Source: Chitinophagales bacterium (GTDB lineage Bacteria > Bacteroidota > Bacteroidia > Chitinophagales > UBA8649). Taken from it: 64,000 nucleotides of DNA. The notes beneath the pieces are model-generated. The model saw only the letters and a program-made list of their open reading frames with translations. It did not search any database and was not told the DNA's origin. Shown one piece after another: positions 59,932 through 64,000 of the stretch (position 1 is its first letter; the number at the start of each line of letters is the position of its first letter). The position numbers and the translations under genes are program-made. The stretch lies in NCBI GenBank assembly GCA_020635995.1, contig JACJYS010000003.1, positions 155,001-219,000 on the forward strand, given 5' to 3'.

Positions 59932-61464
59932 ATGCAAAAATTAAACCAAAAAACAGCTCTAATTATTATGGATGGTTGGGGTATAGAAACCGATAAAACC
60001 CGCAGTGCCATAGCTCAAGCTCACACTCCTTTTGTAGATAGTTTGTATAAAAAATATCCTAACTCTACGCTTATAACCTACGGAACAGATGTAGGATTGC
60101 CCAAAGGGCAAATGGGAAACAGCGAAGTGGGACACATGAATTTAGGTGCCGGACGTGTTGTTTTTCAAGAATTGCAAAGAATAAACAATGCGATAGATGA
60201 TGGAGCATTAGAAAACAATACTGTTTTTAATAAATTGCTTAACTATGCTATTTCTAACAGCAAGCCACTACATTTAATGGGGTTGGTTTCTGACGGAGGT
60301 GTACATTCTCATATTAATCATTTAATAGGTTTATGCCAATTAGCTCATAAAAAAGGCGTAAAAGAAATATACATTCATTGCTTTACCGATGGTAGAGATT
60401 GTGATCCTAAAACGGGAAAAGGGTTTATAGAACAGCTTGAAAATGAAATAAAAAATACAAATGCAAAAATTGCCAGTGTAGTAGGCAGATACTATGCCAT
60501 GGACAGAGATAAACGCTGGGAAAGAATAGCGGAGGCTTATCATTTATTGGTTAATGGAAAAGGGAATGCATTTGAAAATGCTACCGAAGGAATAGAAGCA
60601 TCTTACCAAAATGATGTTACAGATGAATTTATAAAACCTATAGTCATAGTAGATAAAAATAAAAAGCCTATTGCTACTATAAAAAACAACGATGCTGTAC
60701 TATGTTTTAATTTTAGAACCGATAGATGCAGAGAAATAACCCAAGTTCTTACTATTAAAGATTTCCCTGAGTATGACATGCATAAATTGCAGTTGGCTTA
60801 TTATACCATGACAAGGTATGATGAAACTTTCACTAATATTCCTGTGCTGTTTTCTAAAGAAAATATAAACAATACCATAGGAGAAATATTGGCTAAAAAT
60901 GGGAAAACACAACTTAGAATAGCTGAAACTGAAAAATATCCGCACGTAAGTTTCTTTTTTAGTGGCGGCAGAGAAAAACCATTTGAAGGCGAAAGTAGAA
61001 TAATGGTCAATTCGCCTAAAGTGGCAACTTACGATTTACAGCCCGAAATGAGTGCTTTTGAAGTAAAAGATAAAGCCGTAGCATTTATTAAAGATAAACA
61101 GCCCGATTTTATTTGTTTAAATTTTGCCAATACCGATATGGTAGGGCATACAGGCGTTTTTAAAGCAGCTATGAAAGCCGCAGAAACTGTTGACCAATGT
61201 GTGAAAGAAGTAATAGAAACTGCACTAAACTACGACTATGATATACTTTTAACTGCCGACCACGGCAATGCCGACATTATGATAAATGAAGATGGCACGC
61301 CACACACTGCTCATACTAAAAACTTAGTACCTTTGTTTTATATAAGCAATAATAAAAAATATACAGAACTTAAAAATGGGAAATTAGGAGATTTAGCTCC
61401 TACCCTTTTGAAACTAATGGGAATTAACAAGCCAAAAGAAATGACAGGAAATGAATTACTGTAA
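59932..61464 (+). CDS. gpmI: 2,3-bisphosphoglycerate-independent phosphoglycerate mutase
   Basis: 510 residues. It interconverts 3- and 2-phosphoglycerate with two Mn. ALIIMDGWGIE (9-19) carries the first metal Asp and KGQMGNSEVGHMNLGAGR the catalytic Ser64. HCFTDGRDCDPKTGKGFIEQ, GRYYAMDRDKRWER, NFRTDRCRE, NFANTDMVGHTG and LTADHGNADIM complete the two domains. The normal length and full set of metal ligands indicate an active enzyme. Confidence 0.97.
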   Translation: MQKLNQKTALIIMDGWGIETDKTRSAIAQAHTPFVDSLYKKYPNSTLITYGTDVGLPKGQMGNSEVGHMNLGAGRVVFQELQRINNAIDDGALENNTVFNKLLNYAISNSKPLHLMGLVSDGGVHSHINHLIGLCQLAHKKGVKEIYIHCFTDGRDCDPKTGKGFIEQLENEIKNTNAKIASVVGRYYAMDRDKRWERIAEAYHLLVNGKGNAFENATEGIEASYQNDVTDEFIKPIVIVDKNKKPIATIKNNDAVLCFNFRTDRCREITQVLTIKDFPEYDMHKLQLAYYTMTRYDETFTNIPVLFSKENINNTIGEILAKNGKTQLRIAETEKYPHVSFFFSGGREKPFEGESRIMVNSPKVATYDLQPEMSAFEVKDKAVAFIKDKQPDFICLNFANTDMVGHTGVFKAAMKAAETVDQCVKEVIETALNYDYDILLTADHGNADIMINEDGTPHTAHTKNLVPLFYISNNKKYTELKNGKLGDLAPTLLKLMGINKPKEMTGNELL

Positions 61465-62020
61465 ATACGAAATATATTTTTTCTTACTATTAGCTATATT
61501 GGTGGCTCTTTCTTCTTGCACTAATAGTAGTAGCCAAGTTTTTAATCAATATTTTGATGCTAAAACTTATGTAGAGCAGGAAAAAGATGAGCTATTAAAA
61601 GATTTTAAACATTACAACAATACCATAATATTAAATGGCAATGAGGAAACTAAACAAAATGAATTATTAGACACTATTGTGGTAGAAGAACTTGTTGATT
61701 ATTTTTCTAAAGCTAATATTAATAAAAAAATAAACCAAGACCAATATAAAATAGATACTTTTTGGATGCTGGACGCTAAAACTAATGAAAACATTGAAGT
61801 ACTAAATTATAGTACTACCAACAAAAAATTAGATGTAAAATGGTTTCAGCAATATAGCAATGGCTCAATGAAAGCATTGCTTAGCAAGAGCAATTTTTTA
61901 TACAGCTACGAAAAAGAGATTTTTTACGGCAAAGAAGATGAATTTAGCGTAGTTTCTTGGCAAAAGATATTAGGACAAGACACTTTACGTGTATTTAGTA
62001 AAGTTGAGTTTATACCTTGA
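61451..62020 (+). CDS. Hypothetical lipoprotein overlapping gpmI
   Basis: 189 residues. The ATG lies within the last codons of gpmI (14-base overlap, different frame), implying coupled translation. MNYCKYEIYFFLLLAILVALSSC is a lipoprotein signal (lipobox LSSC, Cys23). The mature part is hydrophilic (ETKQNELLDTIVVEELVDYF, KWFQQYSNGSMKALLSKSNF, FYGKEDEFSVVSWQKILGQD). I do not recognise it. Confidence 0.78.
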   Translation: MNYCKYEIYFFLLLAILVALSSCTNSSSQVFNQYFDAKTYVEQEKDELLKDFKHYNNTIILNGNEETKQNELLDTIVVEELVDYFSKANINKKINQDQYKIDTFWMLDAKTNENIEVLNYSTTNKKLDVKWFQQYSNGSMKALLSKSNFLYSYEKEIFYGKEDEFSVVSWQKILGQDTLRVFSKVEFIP

Positions 62021-62453
62021 CGTTAAGCCACGACTTAAAGTGGTTGCACAAGTATGCCCGACAAAAGAACGCCTTTGCGAGTGAAGCACGAATGAAGCAA
62101 ACTATTTAAAAAACTGTCCTCAAATCGTCATTGCCGCGAAGGCGGTAATCCTTTACAACAAAACTGTAATAACCAATTTTGAGATGCCTTTCTGCAAAGG
62201 CATGACGTACATAATAGATTTAGCAAACTTCCCTAAAATCGTTATCTACGGACTTGCCTCTACCTGCCTACAGATATGGTGTAGAAGTGTTTTTTGGATA
62301 TTATACTTGAACATAGCCCACTTCTCAAACTGACAGTAACGAACATAAAAAAGACGGAGTAAAGGAATGACATTATCAATTATACCCTTATTCTAAACTT
62401 TTCTCTTAATTTTACTTTCTCAATTTATTTTTTAGGAAAAAAACCTAACAATA
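62021..62453. other. Repeat-containing intergenic interval
   Basis: No gene. Repeat C copy 2 (62028-62103), then GC-richer fragments such as TCATTGCCGCGAAGGCGGTAA (split here at 62130-62150) and a 'GCAAAGGCATGACGTA' stretch that look like further dispersed repeats, then an AT-rich leader. Confidence 0.65.
62028..62103 (+). repeat. Dispersed repeat C, copy 2
   Basis: 'CACGACTTAAAGTGGTTGC' plus CCTTTGCGAGTGAAGCACG, in the same order and spacing as 21737-21807. Confidence 0.7.
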
Positions 62454-64000
62454 ATGCCCAAAGAAATTACTTTAAAAATATATCCTCATCAGTATAATGA
62501 TCAGTCTTTAATTAAGCAACTAGTTGCTAAAAATCTTGATATCAGAATTGAAAACATCAATCATATTGAGTATTTAAAAAAATCTATTGATGCCAGAGGA
62601 AAAAATATAATTTTTCTATTAAGATTAAATGTTTACACCAAAAATGAAAAATTTGAAAAGCATTTAAACACATTTCAATTTCAAAAAACCACAAAAGGCA
62701 CTTGCCATATTATAGGTTTTGGCCCTGCTGGCGTATATGCCGCTTTGCAATGTTTAGAACTGGGCATAAAACCCATAGTAATAGAAAGAGGAAAACCCGT
62801 AGAAGACCGAATACACGACATTAAAAACATTAATAAAAAGCTAATAATTAACAACGAAAGCAACTATTGCTATGGCGAAGGTGGTGCCGGCACATACAGC
62901 GATGGGAAACTTTATACCCGAAGCAAAAAAAGAGGAAATGTAGCTAAAGTCTTAGATGTTTTTATACAGCATGGAGCCGATGACAAAATAGCTTACGAAG
63001 CTCATCCGCACATAGGAACTAATAAACTACCTAAAATAATGAGTGCCATGCGGAAAAACATTATTGAAAATGGTGGAGAAATACGTTTTAACACTAAACT
63101 TACTGATTTGGAAATAGCTAATGACCAAATTTCTACTTTACATTTTTCTGACGGTACAAAAGAAAAATGTGAGCAAGTAATATTAGCAACAGGACATTCT
63201 GCAAGAGATATTTATGAGCTTTTAGATAGAAAAAACATAGCCATAGAAGCTAAACCTTTTGCTTTAGGTGTAAGAATAGAGCACAGCCAAGCTCTTATAG
63301 ATAGTATTCAATACAATAGACCGGAAAGAGGAGAATTTTTACCTCCGGCAAGCTACAGTTTGGTTACCCAAGCGTGTGGCAGAGGCGTTTTTTCATTTTG
63401 TATGTGCCCGGGTGGGGTTATTGCTTCGGCAAGCACGGGGCAAAATGAAACCGTAGTAAACGGCTGGAGCTCAAGTGCCAGAAATGGAGCATATTCTAAT
63501 AGCGGTATGGTGGTAGAAGTACGTCCAGAAAACTGGCAACAATACGCAAAATATGGAGCGTTAGCCGCTTTGCAATTTCAAAAAGACATAGAACAAAAGG
63601 CTTTTAAAACCACAAGAAGTATTAATGCACCGGCACAACGTGTAGAAGATTTTATTCAAAATAAAGTTTCTAACACTTTACCCAGAACATCCTATCAGCC
63701 GGGAATAAGTAGCTATAATTTGCATGATATTTTACCCAATTTTATTGCTCAAAGTTTACAGCAAGGCTTAATAGATTTTGGCAAAAAAATGAAAGGCTAT
63801 AGAACTAATGAAGCCGTATTAGTAGGTGTGGAAAGTAGATCCAGTAGCCCCGTACGCATACCCCGAGATAAAGAAACGCTACAACATACACAACTCTCAA
63901 ACCTTTATCCCTGTGGCGAAGGAGCCGGCTATGCCGGAGGTATAGTAAGTGCCGCCATAGACGGTATGAGATGTGCTCAAGCCATTACTTTAAACAATAA
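62454..64000 (+). CDS. FAD-dependent dehydrogenase (COG2509-type), 3' truncated
   Basis: 515 codons are visible with no stop before the window edge, and the C-terminus looks almost complete. The N-terminal region of about 80 residues (MPKEITLKIYPHQYND...) is the small domain of this family. FAD-binding CHIIGFGPAGVYAALQCLELG is at about 82-102. Then YCYGEGGAGTYSDGKLYTR, EQVILATGHSARDIYELL, GVESRSSSPVRIPRD and YPCGEGAGYAGGIVSAAIDG. Its substrate is not established in the family. The start follows a run of AT-rich DNA; no -7 box is clear. Confidence 0.93.
   Translation, partial: MPKEITLKIYPHQYNDQSLIKQLVAKNLDIRIENINHIEYLKKSIDARGKNIIFLLRLNVYTKNEKFEKHLNTFQFQKTTKGTCHIIGFGPAGVYAALQCLELGIKPIVIERGKPVEDRIHDIKNINKKLIINNESNYCYGEGGAGTYSDGKLYTRSKKRGNVAKVLDVFIQHGADDKIAYEAHPHIGTNKLPKIMSAMRKNIIENGGEIRFNTKLTDLEIANDQISTLHFSDGTKEKCEQVILATGHSARDIYELLDRKNIAIEAKPFALGVRIEHSQALIDSIQYNRPERGEFLPPASYSLVTQACGRGVFSFCMCPGGVIASASTGQNETVVNGWSSSARNGAYSNSGMVVEVRPENWQQYAKYGALAALQFQKDIEQKAFKTTRSINAPAQRVEDFIQNKVSNTLPRTSYQPGISSYNLHDILPNFIAQSLQQGLIDFGKKMKGYRTNEAVLVGVESRSSSPVRIPRDKETLQHTQLSNLYPCGEGAGYAGGIVSAAIDGMRCAQAITLNN

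Overview
The window comes from an AT-rich, Gram-negative member of the Bacteroidota, by eye about one third G+C. The evidence is two secreted proteins with type IX secretion C-terminal domains, a PorP/SprF outer-membrane protein, a carboxypeptidase-regulatory-type TonB receptor, KDO and menaquinone synthesis genes, a DUF2795 protein, and many start sites preceded by the Bacteroidota -7 box TAnnTTTG. A Flavobacteriales- or Chitinophagales-like lineage is likely, but I cannot name a genus. I see no rRNA, tRNA or CRISPR array.

Layout. 1-1.8 kb holds two decayed minus-strand genes: a TPR lipoprotein and a secreted HEXXH metallopeptidase. 2-8 kb carries an OmpA protein, lpdA, a PhoX-family phosphatase and small or unknown genes. 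9-13 kb is a tight plus-strand operon nfeD-kdsB-menA-menC, convergent with aroK. 13.6-16 kb has a peptide-type ABC permease and a DoxX/MauE membrane protein. 16-22 kb is accessory: two T9SS cargo proteins, an Ntn hydrolase fused to a membrane domain, and intergenic repeats. 22-25 kb has an AGCS symporter, an HhH protein and apt. 25-30 kb has a lipoprotein, a TonB receptor behind a perfect 23-bp palindrome, an ScfR-type regulator and a cobalamin adenosyltransferase. 30.6-31.8 kb is an IS110-family element with a structured 5' leader. 32-35 kb includes L31, a Crp/Fnr regulator and PorP/SprF. 35-39 kb is ridA followed by a sulfatase operon that also encodes a lipoprotein formylglycine-generating enzyme.

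40-45 kb is the most coherent regulatory unit. A receiver-CRP fusion protein, whose receiver has lost the phosphoacceptor Asp and the conserved Lys, diverges from a ba3-type cytochrome oxidase operon. That operon includes a 48-codon subunit IIa gene, subunits II and I, SCO, cytochrome c and a DUF2892 protein. The 176-bp gap holds two 18-bp CRP/FNR-like inverted repeats exactly 31 bp apart, the nearer one about 42 bp upstream of the predicted transcription start. 51.6-54.5 kb adds ccmE and ccmF-like cytochrome c maturation genes, so much of the window serves respiration (menaquinone, oxidase, cytochrome c assembly, lipoamide dehydrogenase).

45-51 kb also has an antiporter, an orphan cassette-like gene, hemolysin III, an oligopeptide-binding lipoprotein and a YebC protein. 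55-64 kb carries an orphan AAA ATPase, a DUF2520 dehydrogenase-like protein, SUI1, a lipid kinase, nadC, DUF4783, gpmI, a lipoprotein and a truncated FAD dehydrogenase. Several families of short dispersed repeats (17.9, 21.7, 31.9, 32.4, 54.8 and 62.0 kb) occupy nearly all large intergenic gaps.
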